A stretch of 64,000 nucleotides of DNA from Halomarina rubra (lineage in GTDB: Archaea; Halobacteriota; Halobacteria; Halobacteriales; Haloarculaceae): positions 141,679 to 205,678 of the forward strand of contig NZ_JALXFV010000007.1 in NCBI RefSeq assembly GCF_023699475.1, read 5' to 3'. The notes under the pieces are model-generated. The model saw only the letters and a program-made list of their open reading frames with translations. It did no database searches and had not been told where the DNA came from. A program made the position numbers and the translations under genes. Shown in pieces: positions 17,398 through 26,509 of this stretch (position 1 is its first letter; each line of letters begins with the position of its first letter).

Positions 17398-17447
17398 GGG
17401 TTTTGTGTGTACGGTGAACTGTCTCGGACGGTCCGTGCTGTACGTTA

Positions 17448-19997
17448 CTATCTGAGGATGCGCTCGCGACTCGGGTCGAACAGCGGTTCGTCCCGGACGG
17501 TCGCGTCGTACGTCTCGCCCTCACAGAGTACTTGGACGGCGGTACCGGCCTCCGCGAGGTCGCTGGGCAGGTAGGTGTAGGCGACCGACTCGCCGATGGA
17601 GTAGCCGAAGTCCGCGGCCTGGACGTAGCCGACGGCCTCGCCACCGTGAAGCACCGGCCGGCCACTCAACAGGATGTCCGTCGAGTCGTCGAGCGTGATG
17701 GGTGTGATACGGTTCTCGATACCGTCCTCGCGGGCGGCTTCGAGTGCCTCTTTCCCGACGAAATCGGTGTCGGTGTCGACGGCGAACGGGAGACCCGCTT
17801 CGTACGGGTTCGAGTCCGTGTCGACGTCCGTTCCCCAGAGACGGTAGCCCTTCTCCAGCCGCATCGACTCCAGTGCGCCGCCACCCATCGGCCGGACGTC
17901 GAGGTCCCGACCCGCCTCCCAGAGCGTCTCCCAGAGACGCTGTCCGTACTCCGCGGGAGCCCACAGCTCGTAGCCCAGTTCGCCGACGTACGACACTCGC
18001 AGGGCGAGGACGGGGACTTCACCGACGAACAGCCGTTTCGAGCGGAAGTACGGCAGGCCGCTCCTCGAGACGTCGGCGTCGGTACAGCGCTGGAGCAGGA
18101 GCCGCGACTTCGGTCCCCACAGGCCGACGGTCGTCCGTGCCCCCTCCTCGACGTGGACCGCGACGGTGTCGGGGGCGTGTTCTCGCAACCACTCGCCGTG
18201 GATGCCCGGAGAGTTCCCGCCGCCGGTCGTCACGACGTACTCGTCATCGTCGATGCGGACGACGGTGACGTCCGCGAGGATGCCTCCGCCCTCGTTCAAC
18301 AGCAGCGAGTAGCGGACCTGCCCGACGTCGATGTCGACGTCGTTGCTGCACATCCGCTGGAGGAACGCACCGCTCCCTTCGCCCTCGACGACGATGGAGG
18401 AGAACGACGTCATGTCGAACATCGACACCGCATCGCGGGTGTGGAGGTGTTCGGCCCCCTCGATGGGCGAGCGGTTGATGGCCTGCCACCCCTCCTGGTC
18501 CGGAATCTCGTCGGCGTAGCGCTCGACGAGGTCGGCGTTCGACTCGTACCACTGCGCACTCTCCCAGCCCCCGCTCTGGACGAAGTTCGCCCCCAGCGCC
18601 TCCTGCTGGCTGTAGAAGGGACTCCGACGCAGCCCGCGGTGGTCCTCCGGTTGCCAGCGCGGTTCGACGATGGAGTACACCTGCCGGTACTGGGTCGCGC
18701 CACGGTCGACGAAGTAGCCGGGCTCGCCGGCGTGTGGTTCGAACCGACGGACGTGGACGCCGCCGGTGTCGACCGGTCCGGAGGGGAGACGCGGGACGCC
18801 GTTCTCCATCCACTCGGCGACGATGCGGCCGTACCCTCCGGAGTGGGTCCACCAGATGGCGAGCGCGCTCCACAGGCCGTCGGTGGTGGTCGGCCCGACT
18901 GCGGGCATCCCGTCGGGCGTGAACACGAAGATGCCGTTCTCGGTGACGGCGTACTCCGCGTCGACGCTGTCGGGCAGGAGTTCGTCGAACGCCTGCTTCG
19001 CGGACGTGTCCCGGTCGGGGTGGGTCGGACGCTCCCAGTGCTCGCGGGTGAACCCCCGCACCGACGCCTGACGGTCCTCGGTGTTCTTGCCCATCGACGT
19101 CGGGTCGACCGAGAGCGTCTCGTGGTTGTACGACCCCATCCCGAGGGCATCGCCGTGGTTCCGGAAGTACAGCGAGTGGTCCTGGTCGCGACCGACCGGC
19201 AGGGTCGGCCCCTCGCTCATGTACTCCTGGATGTTACGGTCGCCGGGCACCTCCAGGTCGGACGTGTGGCTCCCGACCGAACTGCCGGCCTCCGAAAGCG
19301 CTTCCAGCGGCTCGGTGACGACGTACTGGTGTTCGACCGGCGCGATGGGCAGGTCGAGGCCCGCGAGCCGGCCCGTCTGGTAGCCCCAGTTGTTCGTCGC
19401 CATCACACACCGTTCGCAGTCGATGCGGCCGCGGTCGGTCTCGACGCTACGGACCTGCCCACCCGAGACGTCGATGTCGAGCACCTCCGTCTTGCCGACG
19501 AACGTCGCGTTCGTGTGCTCCGTGTACCACTGGAGCGCGCCGATACCGTCGACGCGGCCGTCGGTGGGGGAGTAGTACCCGCCCTGAATCCGGTCGGGGT
19601 CGACCAGCGGGAGTCGGTCGGCGACCTCCTCCGGGTCGAGGAGCTGTGGGTCCGGCAGTCCGTAGGCGCGCGCGTTCTCGACTCGTCGCTGGAGGAAGTC
19701 CATCCGCTCGTCGCTACGTGCGACCTCGATGCCCCCGACCTCGTCGTAGACGCCCGCCTCCGAGAGGAGCCGACTCGTGTAGTACGCCGTCTTGGTCATT
19801 ATCTTCGACGGCGAGGTCTGGAACATGATGCCCGGCGCGTGGACCGACGACCCGCCGGTCACCGGGAGCGGTCCCTGGTCGACGACGACGATGTCCTCCG
19901 CACCCAGCTCCGAGAGGTGGTACGCGACGCTACAACCGACGGCTCCGCCACCGACGACGACGGTCTCTGCACTCGACGGAAGGTCCTTGGCACTCAT
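17448..19997 (-). CDS. FAD-dependent dimethylglycine/sarcosine dehydrogenase-GcvT fusion (copy 1)
   Basis: The protein has 849 residues. An N-terminal DAO-type FAD domain carries VVVGGGAVG (residues ~13-21). GGSSVHAPG places H53 where mammalian DMGDH and sarcosine dehydrogenase bind FAD covalently. From about residue 450 follow the linker and GcvT domains, with MFDMTSFSS and GGILADVTV. The Asp of the latter matches the catalytic Asp of aminomethyltransferase. Such fusions oxidise N-methyl groups and pass the carbon to THF as 5,10-methylene-THF. Electrons probably go to ETF or a similar carrier. It is a paralog of the gene 173 bases upstream. A TATA element at 20031-20037 and ATG 19997 imply a short leader. 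Dimethylglycine or sarcosine is the likely substrate, with the assignment between copies open. Confidence 0.86.
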   Translation of the reverse strand: MSAKDLPSSAETVVVGGGAVGCSVAYHLSELGAEDIVVVDQGPLPVTGGSSVHAPGIMFQTSPSKIMTKTAYYTSRLLSEAGVYDEVGGIEVARSDERMDFLQRRVENARAYGLPDPQLLDPEEVADRLPLVDPDRIQGGYYSPTDGRVDGIGALQWYTEHTNATFVGKTEVLDIDVSGGQVRSVETDRGRIDCERCVMATNNWGYQTGRLAGLDLPIAPVEHQYVVTEPLEALSEAGSSVGSHTSDLEVPGDRNIQEYMSEGPTLPVGRDQDHSLYFRNHGDALGMGSYNHETLSVDPTSMGKNTEDRQASVRGFTREHWERPTHPDRDTSAKQAFDELLPDSVDAEYAVTENGIFVFTPDGMPAVGPTTTDGLWSALAIWWTHSGGYGRIVAEWMENGVPRLPSGPVDTGGVHVRRFEPHAGEPGYFVDRGATQYRQVYSIVEPRWQPEDHRGLRRSPFYSQQEALGANFVQSGGWESAQWYESNADLVERYADEIPDQEGWQAINRSPIEGAEHLHTRDAVSMFDMTSFSSIVVEGEGSGAFLQRMCSNDVDIDVGQVRYSLLLNEGGGILADVTVVRIDDDEYVVTTGGGNSPGIHGEWLREHAPDTVAVHVEEGARTTVGLWGPKSRLLLQRCTDADVSRSGLPYFRSKRLFVGEVPVLALRVSYVGELGYELWAPAEYGQRLWETLWEAGRDLDVRPMGGGALESMRLEKGYRLWGTDVDTDSNPYEAGLPFAVDTDTDFVGKEALEAAREDGIENRITPITLDDSTDILLSGRPVLHGGEAVGYVQAADFGYSIGESVAYTYLPSDLAEAGTAVQVLCEGETYDATVRDEPLFDPSRERILR

Positions 19998-20030
19998 GTC
20001 ACTCGCTAGCGCGTTGCACCTGTCAGACCA

Positions 20031-20037
20031 TTAAATA
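20031..20037 (-). promoter_or_regulatory. TATA element of dehydrogenase-GcvT copy 1
   Basis: The minus strand reads GAGTATTTAATGG, centred about 37 bases upstream of ATG 19997. This suggests separate transcription from copy 2 with a leader of about 10 bases. Confidence 0.5.
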
Positions 20038-20170
20038 CTCCGGTGGCGGAGCGTCGACGGGTGTCGAACCACAGTCTGACAGCGGTCGGATACGACGCGG
20101 AATCACAGCCCGCAACGACCGCCGGGGGACCGTCCACGTCGTGGCGGACCGGTCGGTCGACCGACCCCAG

Positions 20171-22744
20171 TCAGTCGACCAGCGGTTCCTCGCGGACGGT
20201 AGCGGCGTAGTGCTCGCCCTCGTAGCGGATCTCCAGTTCCGTGCCTGGTTCGGCGTACTCCGGGGGCAGGTAGGTGTAGACGACGCACGCGCCGACGGTG
20301 TAGCCGTACTCGGCGCTGTGGACGTAGCCGATGGGGTCGCCCTTGTGGAGCACCGGTCGGCCGGCCATGACGACGGCTTCGGGGTCGTCGAGCGTCAGGC
20401 AGGCGACTTTCGTCGAGATGTCGTCGCCCGCGGCGGCCGCCGCGACGGCCTCCTTGCCGATGAAGTCGGTGTCGAGGTCGACGGCCCACCCCAGTCCGGT
20501 CTCGTAGGGGTTCTGTTCGGTGTCGAGGTCGACCCCCCACAGTCGGAACCCCTTCTCGATGCGTAGCGCGTTCAGCGCACCGTTGCCGTACGGCCGGAGG
20601 CCGTGGTCCTCGCCCGCTTCCAGCAGGTGTCGCCAGAGCGTCTCGCCGTACTCCGAGGGGGTGTACAGCTCCCACCCGAGTTCACCGGCGTAGGAGACCC
20701 GGAGTGCGGTGACGGGTACGTTCCGGACGTAGAACTCCTGGCTGGTGAAGAACGGGAACGCCTCGTCGGAGAGGTCGACGTCGGTGACCTCCGAGAGGAC
20801 GTCGCGAGCGTTCGGCCCCGTACAGACCATCGCGGCCATGCTGGAGGTGACGTCGTTGACGACGACACCCTCCGGCGCGTGGTCGCGGACCCACGCGACG
20901 TGGTTGTTCCCGACCTCCCGACCCGTCGTCAACAGGAGGTAGCGATTCTCGTCGGTGCGCGTGACGGTGATGTCAGCACGGACGCCGCCGGCCTCGTTGC
21001 ACATCAGCGTGTAGCGCACCCGACCGACGTCGATGTCCATGTCGTTCGTACAGAGACGCTGGACGAACGCGCCGGCGTCGGGGCCGACCACCTCCATCTT
21101 GTTGAACGAGGTCATGTCGTGGAGGCCGACGTTCTCACGGACGTTGAGCGCCTCCACGCCCTCGATGGGTGACCAGTAGACGGCCTCCCAGCCCTCGCGC
21201 TCGGGGATGCGGTCGCGATACCGCTCGACGAGGTCGGCGTTGGAGTCGAACCACTGTGGCACCTCCCAGCCGGCTTCCGCCCACAGTTCGGCGTCCAGTT
21301 CGACGTGGCTGTGGTACATCGGCGTCCGCCGGATGTCGCGCTGTTTGCCCTCCCAGACCCACTTGGGGTGCATGACGTTGTAGACGATGCGGTACTCCTC
21401 GCCACCGATGTCGCGGGTGAACTCCCAGCTCCCCTCGTGTTCGTCGAACCGGTTGACGTCGGCGTGGGCGAGGTCGATGGGACCGTCGGGGAGGCGCGGC
21501 GTCCCGTTGACCATCCACTCTGCGAGCGCCTTCCCGGCCCCGCCGGCGTGGGTGATCCAGATGGCCGCCGCGGTCCAGAGGCCGTCGAACCCTTCGACGG
21601 GACCCATGACGGGAAGGCCGTTGGGCGACTCCGCGAACATCCCGTTGTACTTGTACTCCAGGTCCTTGCCCGCCGTGGCGGGGATGAGTTCGTCGCTGGC
21701 CTGTCGAGGTGACTTGTCCGGACGGTCGGGGTGGGTGGCTTCGTCCATGAACCGCTCGGTGAAGTCGTGGACCGACGCCTGGTTGCCCTCGGGGTCGTTC
21801 CCCCCGAGGTCCTCCGGGTTCGGCACGACCGGGTCGTGGTTGTACGACCCGATGCCGTAGGAGTCACCGTGCGTGCGATAGTACATCGCGTTGTCCTGGT
21901 CGCGGAGGATGGGCCGGTCGGGAGCAGCGAGCAGCCGCTCGGCCTTCTCGCCGGAGACGTTCTCGTAGTTCTCGTAGAGGGGGTGGCCGGTGACGTCGAC
22001 GGCGTTGTCCGCGAGTTCGGCGAGCGGTTCGGTCATCGTGTACTGGTGTTCGACCGGCGCGACCGGGAGGTGGACGCCGAGTTTCTCGCCGAGTTGGCGC
22101 GCCCAGATGTTCGTCGCGACGACCACCTCCTCGCACTCGATGCGGCCGTTCTCGGTGACGACGGCCCGAACGGAGCCGTCGGCGACCTCGACGTCCTCCG
22201 TCCGAGTGTGGGGGACGAACGCCGCACCGCGGTCCATCGCCGCGCGCGCGAGCGCGTCACACGCCACGACGCCCGAGGCCTGGCCGTCGGTGGGGGAGTA
22301 GTACCCGCCCAGAATCCGGTCGGCGTCGACCAGCGGGAGGTGGTCCGTGACTTCCTCGGGCGAGAGCACCTGCGGGTCGTCGATGCCCCACGCCAGCGCG
22401 TTCTCGACGCGCCGTTCGAGGAACGCCATCCGTTCGTCGGTGCGGGCGACCTCGATACCCCCGACCTCGCGGTACGCCTGCTGGCCGTCGGCACCTTCGA
22501 GGTCGGAGTAGAGCTGACGGCTGTAGTCGGCGAACTTGGTGAGGATCTTGTCTTCGGCGGTCTGGAACATGATGCCCGGCGCGTGGGTCGAAGAGCCGCC
22601 AGTCGTGGGCATCGGCCCCTGGTCGACGACGACGACGTCCTCACGGCCCATCTCCGTCAACTGGTAGGCGACGTTACAGCCGACGATACCGGCTCCGACG
22701 ACGACGGTCGACGCCTCCGTCGGCAGGCTGTCGGTCGATTGCAT
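20171..22744 (-). CDS. FAD-dependent dimethylglycine/sarcosine dehydrogenase-GcvT fusion (copy 2)
   Basis: The protein is 857 residues from ATG 22744. The same frame continues upstream to 22957, but that part is Arg-rich and lacks homology. It has the same architecture as copy 1: a FAD motif VVVGAGIVG, the putative covalent-FAD His H54 in GGSSTHAPG, an oxidase domain to about residue 450, and a C-terminal GcvT/T-protein region with LHDMTSFNK and GGVRADITV. The two copies align throughout but differ in substrate-side regions such as the inserts around residues 260-330. This suggests division of labour, for example dimethylglycine versus sarcosine. The product carbon would enter the THF pool as methylene-THF. 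A divergent HTH gene begins 254 bases upstream. Confidence 0.86.
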   Translation of the reverse strand: MQSTDSLPTEASTVVVGAGIVGCNVAYQLTEMGREDVVVVDQGPMPTTGGSSTHAPGIMFQTAEDKILTKFADYSRQLYSDLEGADGQQAYREVGGIEVARTDERMAFLERRVENALAWGIDDPQVLSPEEVTDHLPLVDADRILGGYYSPTDGQASGVVACDALARAAMDRGAAFVPHTRTEDVEVADGSVRAVVTENGRIECEEVVVATNIWARQLGEKLGVHLPVAPVEHQYTMTEPLAELADNAVDVTGHPLYENYENVSGEKAERLLAAPDRPILRDQDNAMYYRTHGDSYGIGSYNHDPVVPNPEDLGGNDPEGNQASVHDFTERFMDEATHPDRPDKSPRQASDELIPATAGKDLEYKYNGMFAESPNGLPVMGPVEGFDGLWTAAAIWITHAGGAGKALAEWMVNGTPRLPDGPIDLAHADVNRFDEHEGSWEFTRDIGGEEYRIVYNVMHPKWVWEGKQRDIRRTPMYHSHVELDAELWAEAGWEVPQWFDSNADLVERYRDRIPEREGWEAVYWSPIEGVEALNVRENVGLHDMTSFNKMEVVGPDAGAFVQRLCTNDMDIDVGRVRYTLMCNEAGGVRADITVTRTDENRYLLLTTGREVGNNHVAWVRDHAPEGVVVNDVTSSMAAMVCTGPNARDVLSEVTDVDLSDEAFPFFTSQEFYVRNVPVTALRVSYAGELGWELYTPSEYGETLWRHLLEAGEDHGLRPYGNGALNALRIEKGFRLWGVDLDTEQNPYETGLGWAVDLDTDFIGKEAVAAAAAGDDISTKVACLTLDDPEAVVMAGRPVLHKGDPIGYVHSAEYGYTVGACVVYTYLPPEYAEPGTELEIRYEGEHYAATVREEPLVD

Positions 22745-22775
22745 GAATCTCGCTGAGACGTGCCGCTCGTGCGAC

Positions 22776-22783
22776 AATATACT
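22776..22783 (-). promoter_or_regulatory. TATA element of dehydrogenase-GcvT copy 2
   Basis: The minus strand reads GTAAGTATATTG, about 35 bases upstream of ATG 22744, so the leader would be short. Confidence 0.5.
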
Positions 22784-22998
22784 TACCGCCGGCACCGACC
22801 GCCCTCCTCGACGCCTCCGCCAGCCGACGCGTCGAGTTGTGCCCGTGCGAGACCGAGTCCGGGAACCGCACGTCGGTGACCTCTTTCCTCGACCGGTCCG
22901 ACGACCGACGGACTGGACCCGTGCGGCCGCCTCTTGAAGGGGTTCGGTAGTCACCACGTAGCCTTATCAACCACAACGTGTCACATGCCAACATAGCT

Positions 22999-24117
22999 AT
23001 GGGGCTCCGAACCTCGTTCGATATCCTCGCCCGTGTCGTCGAGGAGTTCGAGTCGCGTGGACAGTCCGTCCGCGACCTCGAAGTGAGAACCGTCGACGCG
23101 GGGACGGGACGGCTCGAGGCGACGCTCCAGCTTCCGGTGTCGTTCTGTCCGGCACCCGATGCGAGTCGCGGGGTCACGCTGGAACCGAGAGCGGCGACAC
23201 CGACCGAGACGGCCGGCGTCAGCATCGAGTTCTCGACGCCCGTGCTCGACGAACTCGACGACGAGTTGGCGGACGCGGTGTCTGCCTCCGTCGAGGAGAC
23301 GGTCGTCACGGGAGCCGACGTCGTGTTGACTGTCGCGCTCCGTGTCGACCCCGCGGACGTGGGGACACCCGAACAGCCAGGAGGCGTGTCCGCCGACCGT
23401 GTCGCCGACGCCGTCGAACCGGCGGCACCCGAACAGACGCCGAGCGTCGAGACGGCGGTCGAAGGGGAGTCTGACGAGACGGAACCGAACGCGGAGACGG
23501 GCGACGGCGACACGACCGTCAGCGCGGGACCGCCGACCCACGACGATCCGCTCGTCGAACGCCTCGAGGCGGTTCGAGACGAGTCACGACCGCCGTACGA
23601 GGACACGCCGTTCCTCCAGGAGCTGTACACGTCGTGTGACACGTTCGCCGAGATGAACCGCTATCTCGGGATGGACGTCTCGACGGAGACGGTACGTCGG
23701 TACATGATCGACGCGGGCGTTCACACCGCCGCCTCGTACGCGACGAGAGACGGTGACGGCCCCGAGAACACCCGTCGGCCTGCCGAGGACGCCGCCACGA
23801 ACGGGACGGACCTCGACGCTGCGTCGGCCCGACTCCACCCGCACGACGTCGAGGCCGTCGCGAGACGGCTCCCGGAGGGGGTCACCGTCGACGACCTCGT
23901 CGACGCCGTCCTCGCGTCGGCGACCGTGTACCAAGTCCAGCGACGACTCGACCTCGACCGACGGACGACGAAGCGGTTGCTCGACGACCTCGACCTCCTG
24001 GAGTTCGTGCTCCACCGAATCGGGGGCGAGCACCGGCGGGAGTACTCCACGGAGGACCTGCTCGAACGTATCGAGCGGTCGTCGGCCCCCGCGAACGACG
24101 ACCCCTCCGTCGTTTAA
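22999..24117 (+). CDS. Putative HTH transcriptional regulator, divergent from the dehydrogenase genes
   Basis: This acidic protein is 372 residues from ATG 22999 (GTG 22978 is also possible). The N-terminal ~120 residues form a compact domain starting GLRTSFDILARVVEEFE. A low-complexity acidic linker follows to about residue 200. There are two helix-turn-helix-like segments: FAEMNRYLGMDVSTETVRRYM near residues 220-240, and ATVYQVQRRLDLDRRTTKRLL near residues 315-335. The general type occurs in haloarchaea without a named family I can give. Its position divergent from dehydrogenase copy 2 and directly before the MTHFR-like gene makes it the natural local regulator of the demethylation genes. 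A TATA-like CCTTATC sits at about 22963-22969. Confidence 0.7.
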   Translation: MGLRTSFDILARVVEEFESRGQSVRDLEVRTVDAGTGRLEATLQLPVSFCPAPDASRGVTLEPRAATPTETAGVSIEFSTPVLDELDDELADAVSASVEETVVTGADVVLTVALRVDPADVGTPEQPGGVSADRVADAVEPAAPEQTPSVETAVEGESDETEPNAETGDGDTTVSAGPPTHDDPLVERLEAVRDESRPPYEDTPFLQELYTSCDTFAEMNRYLGMDVSTETVRRYMIDAGVHTAASYATRDGDGPENTRRPAEDAATNGTDLDAASARLHPHDVEAVARRLPEGVTVDDLVDAVLASATVYQVQRRLDLDRRTTKRLLDDLDLLEFVLHRIGGEHRREYSTEDLLERIERSSAPANDDPSVV

Positions 24118-24148
24118 ACGGGTTCCCTGTCGGACCCACAGAGCGAAG

Positions 24149-24161
24149 TGCCAGAGTGGCA
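24149..24161. promoter_or_regulatory. Inverted repeat TGCCA-N3-TGGCA before the MTHFR-like gene
   Basis: A perfect inverted repeat, TGCCAGAGTGGCA, ends 14 bases before ATG 24176. A very similar palindrome, with two more spacer bases between the TGCCA arms, lies upstream of the DmdA-like gene. It could be an operator or a small leader hairpin. Confidence 0.45.
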
Positions 24162-24175
24162 TCTAGTCACACACC

Positions 24176-25030
24176 ATGTCCCTGGAGTCGTCGGTCGCCG
24201 ACACAGCGGGCGTCGGGGAGCTCCTGACGAACGCTCGGTTCGAGTTGATGCCGTTCGAGAGCTTCGACGAGGAGATAACGTACCTGCCCGAGGACGCGAC
24301 CATCGCCATCACGACGTCGCCACAGTTGGGTATCGAACGGACCGTCGAGCGGTCAGAACAGGCCGCCGCGGCCGGGTTCGACGTCTCGCCGCACATAGCG
24401 GCCCGCTACGTCACCGACCGTGACCACCTCGACGACATCGCCGGGCGGTTGGTCGACGCCGGCATCACCGACGTGTTCGTCCCCGGCGGTGACCGCGAGG
24501 AACCCGCCGGCGAGTTCGAGTCGGCGTACGACCTGCTCGCGGCGCTCGACGACCTGGGCTACGACTTCGCGGAGGTCGGCATCACCGGCTACCCCGAGGG
24601 CCACGCGTTCATCGACGAGCAGACGCTCGCCGACTCGATGCAACAGAAGCTCCCCTTCGCGACGTACGTCGTCACACAGCTCTGTTACGACCCCGAGGCA
24701 ATCGTCGACTGGGTCGAGACGCTCCGAGAGCGCGGCGTCGACCTGCCGGTCGAGGTCGGGATTCCCGGCGTGATGAAGTACCAGCGCCTGCTGAAGATCT
24801 CTCAGAAGGTCGGTGTCGGCGACTCCGTGAAGTTCCTGCAGAAGACGACCGGCATCGTCGGGTTCGTCAAACAGCTCGTCGGTTCGCGAGGCACCTACAC
24901 GCCCGACGACCTCGTCGACGGACTCGCACCGTACGCGACCGACGACGCCTACGGCATCAGCGGCCTCCACATCTACACGTTCAACGAGACCGCCGACACA
25001 GAGGAGTGGCGACGCGGACGGCTCTCCTGA
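24176..25030 (+). CDS. Methylenetetrahydrofolate reductase-like protein
   Basis: This 284-residue TIM-barrel protein of the MTHFR family keeps the three active-site positions of MetF: Glu in RFELMPF (E23), Asp in VPGGDRE (D106) and Gln in VVTQLCYD (Q168). The last ~60 residues (VGSRGTYTPDDLVDG, then GLHIYTFN) complete the barrel as in MetF. The enzyme interconverts methylene-THF and 5-methyl-THF using FAD. Next to demethylases it would most usefully run in the oxidising direction, feeding methyl groups taken by the DmdA-like enzyme into FolD. It is 58 bases downstream of the HTH regulator gene on the same strand. A standard role in methionine synthesis cannot be excluded, but no methionine synthase is near. 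Confidence 0.82.
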   Translation: MSLESSVADTAGVGELLTNARFELMPFESFDEEITYLPEDATIAITTSPQLGIERTVERSEQAAAAGFDVSPHIAARYVTDRDHLDDIAGRLVDAGITDVFVPGGDREEPAGEFESAYDLLAALDDLGYDFAEVGITGYPEGHAFIDEQTLADSMQQKLPFATYVVTQLCYDPEAIVDWVETLRERGVDLPVEVGIPGVMKYQRLLKISQKVGVGDSVKFLQKTTGIVGFVKQLVGSRGTYTPDDLVDGLAPYATDDAYGISGLHIYTFNETADTEEWRRGRLS

Positions 25031-25134
25031 CCGACTTCGGCACCCGACCGACCTCGACGCCCGTTCTCGCCCCGTAGCAGCCGACAGTCGCGACCGTCCG
25101 ACGGTTTATCTGTCCGGATTCCAACACGCACGTA

Positions 25135-26352
25135 GTGTCCCCCGACACCGACTCCCCTCCCGACTCGTTCTACAGCCTGCTCGTGGTGGGCAGTAGTCTC
25201 CTGGGTGCGTTCACCCTCGCGGAGACGACGGGCGACGTGTTCGCGATGTACCTCAGCGCTGAGGCGTTCGGTCTCGCCGTCGCGGTCGCCTACGGCGTCC
25301 TCGCGTGGGCGTTCCTCGAACGCGTCGACCCGAACCGGCGGGACTTCCTCACGACCGCCATCGGACTCCCGGTCGTGTTCTTCTTCGTCGTCCCGCTGCT
25401 CACGCTGGTCGGCCACGGAGAGACGGCACTCTACCTCTTCGGCGACCGCACCTCCGTCAGTTCCGATACCATCGGCGGGCTGTTCTTCTTCGTCGTCGCG
25501 TTCGGTGTCGCGGGCGTCGCCGCGACGCGCGTCTCGGAGGCGGTCCACCGTTACGTCGACGGGCGTTCTCACCGCCCGAGTGCGCGGACGCTGGCCACCG
25601 CGTCGGTCACGCTGCTCGGCGTCGCTGCGCTCGGGCTGGTCGTCGCGAACCACGCCGCCGCCGGTTCCGTCGCGGTGGCGGACCTCGGGATGGAGCGCGG
25701 TTCCGCCGACGCTGGCCGACCAGCACCGTCCCTCGACGTCACGCTCGAAGGCGGTCCAGCGACCGTCAGGGTGCACGTCACCGACCCCGACGGCAACCGG
25801 TTCACCGAACGACTCTCCCGCGGCGCGCTCGCCGACGGGACGGAGACACTCTCGTTCGGCCTCCACACGAGTCGTCAGGACCGCCTCACGCTCACACCCG
25901 GAGAGTACCGGGTCACCGTCACCACCGCGAGCGGTGCGACCGTGAGCGACCGAACCTACAGTCTCGACCCGGTGTCGCTCGACTCGGGAGGGTTCGTCGC
26001 CGAGGCGGAGGCAGACCGGGGTGAGTACGGATGGTCGGTGAACGAGTCGCGGTCGGCCGTCGGGACCGACGGGACCGTCGTCGTCGTGGTCGAGAACCCC
26101 GCCGGCGATCGGGGCGACACGAACGTCGGACTGCTGGGAGCCGACGGGACCGTGCTCGACGAGTACGGCCTCCGAATCTCGCCGTACGACCGCTTCGGGG
26201 TCGTCCTCTCACTCTCGGACGACGAACTCGCAACCGTCGACGAACGCGCCGACGGGCGAGCGGTGGTCCGAGTGAGTCGCGACGGCGAGACGGTCCTCGA
26301 AGTCCCGATAGCGGTTCCCGAGCCCGGCTCGACCAACGAGAGCAGTCCGTGA
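25135..26352 (+). CDS. Membrane protein with extracytoplasmic Ig-like region
   Basis: This 405-residue protein starts at GTG 25135. The first ~185 residues contain about five membrane helices (SLLVVGSSLLGAFTLAETTG through VTLLGVAALGLVVANHAAAG). The C-terminal ~200 residues are acidic and rich in beta-type repeats, with two Ig/CARDB-like units (PSLDVTLEGGPATVRVHVTD, and VVVVENPAGDRGDTNVGL), likely outside the cell. The architecture recalls haloarchaeal DUF5305/DUF7490-like surface proteins, but no exact family is recognised. It follows the MTHFR-like gene by 104 bases on the same strand. Confidence 0.66.
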   Translation: MSPDTDSPPDSFYSLLVVGSSLLGAFTLAETTGDVFAMYLSAEAFGLAVAVAYGVLAWAFLERVDPNRRDFLTTAIGLPVVFFFVVPLLTLVGHGETALYLFGDRTSVSSDTIGGLFFFVVAFGVAGVAATRVSEAVHRYVDGRSHRPSARTLATASVTLLGVAALGLVVANHAAAGSVAVADLGMERGSADAGRPAPSLDVTLEGGPATVRVHVTDPDGNRFTERLSRGALADGTETLSFGLHTSRQDRLTLTPGEYRVTVTTASGATVSDRTYSLDPVSLDSGGFVAEAEADRGEYGWSVNESRSAVGTDGTVVVVVENPAGDRGDTNVGLLGADGTVLDEYGLRISPYDRFGVVLSLSDDELATVDERADGRAVVRVSRDGETVLEVPIAVPEPGSTNESSP

Positions 26353-26509
26353 ACGCCACTCGGCACGGTACCCTCAACTGTCGGTACGGTCGTCGACACT
26401 GCTGACACGACGTAGACCGTCGCCGAATCGTCGTTCGAACACCAGATTGCAGGGCCGAACTCTCGCGACGCCACTACGACACCACGACACGGCTTCTCGC
26501 CTCGTCGCC

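Noticed and set aside
20171-22957. 71-residue N-terminal extension of dehydrogenase copy 2
   Set aside because: The added part is Arg-rich and spans the TATA element at 22776-22783. Homology starts at ATG 22744.
24111-24120. CGTTTAAACG palindrome as MTHFR-like promoter
   Set aside because: It overlaps the stop of the preceding gene and is about 60 bases from the start. It is possible as a TATA element with a short leader, but not strong enough to list.
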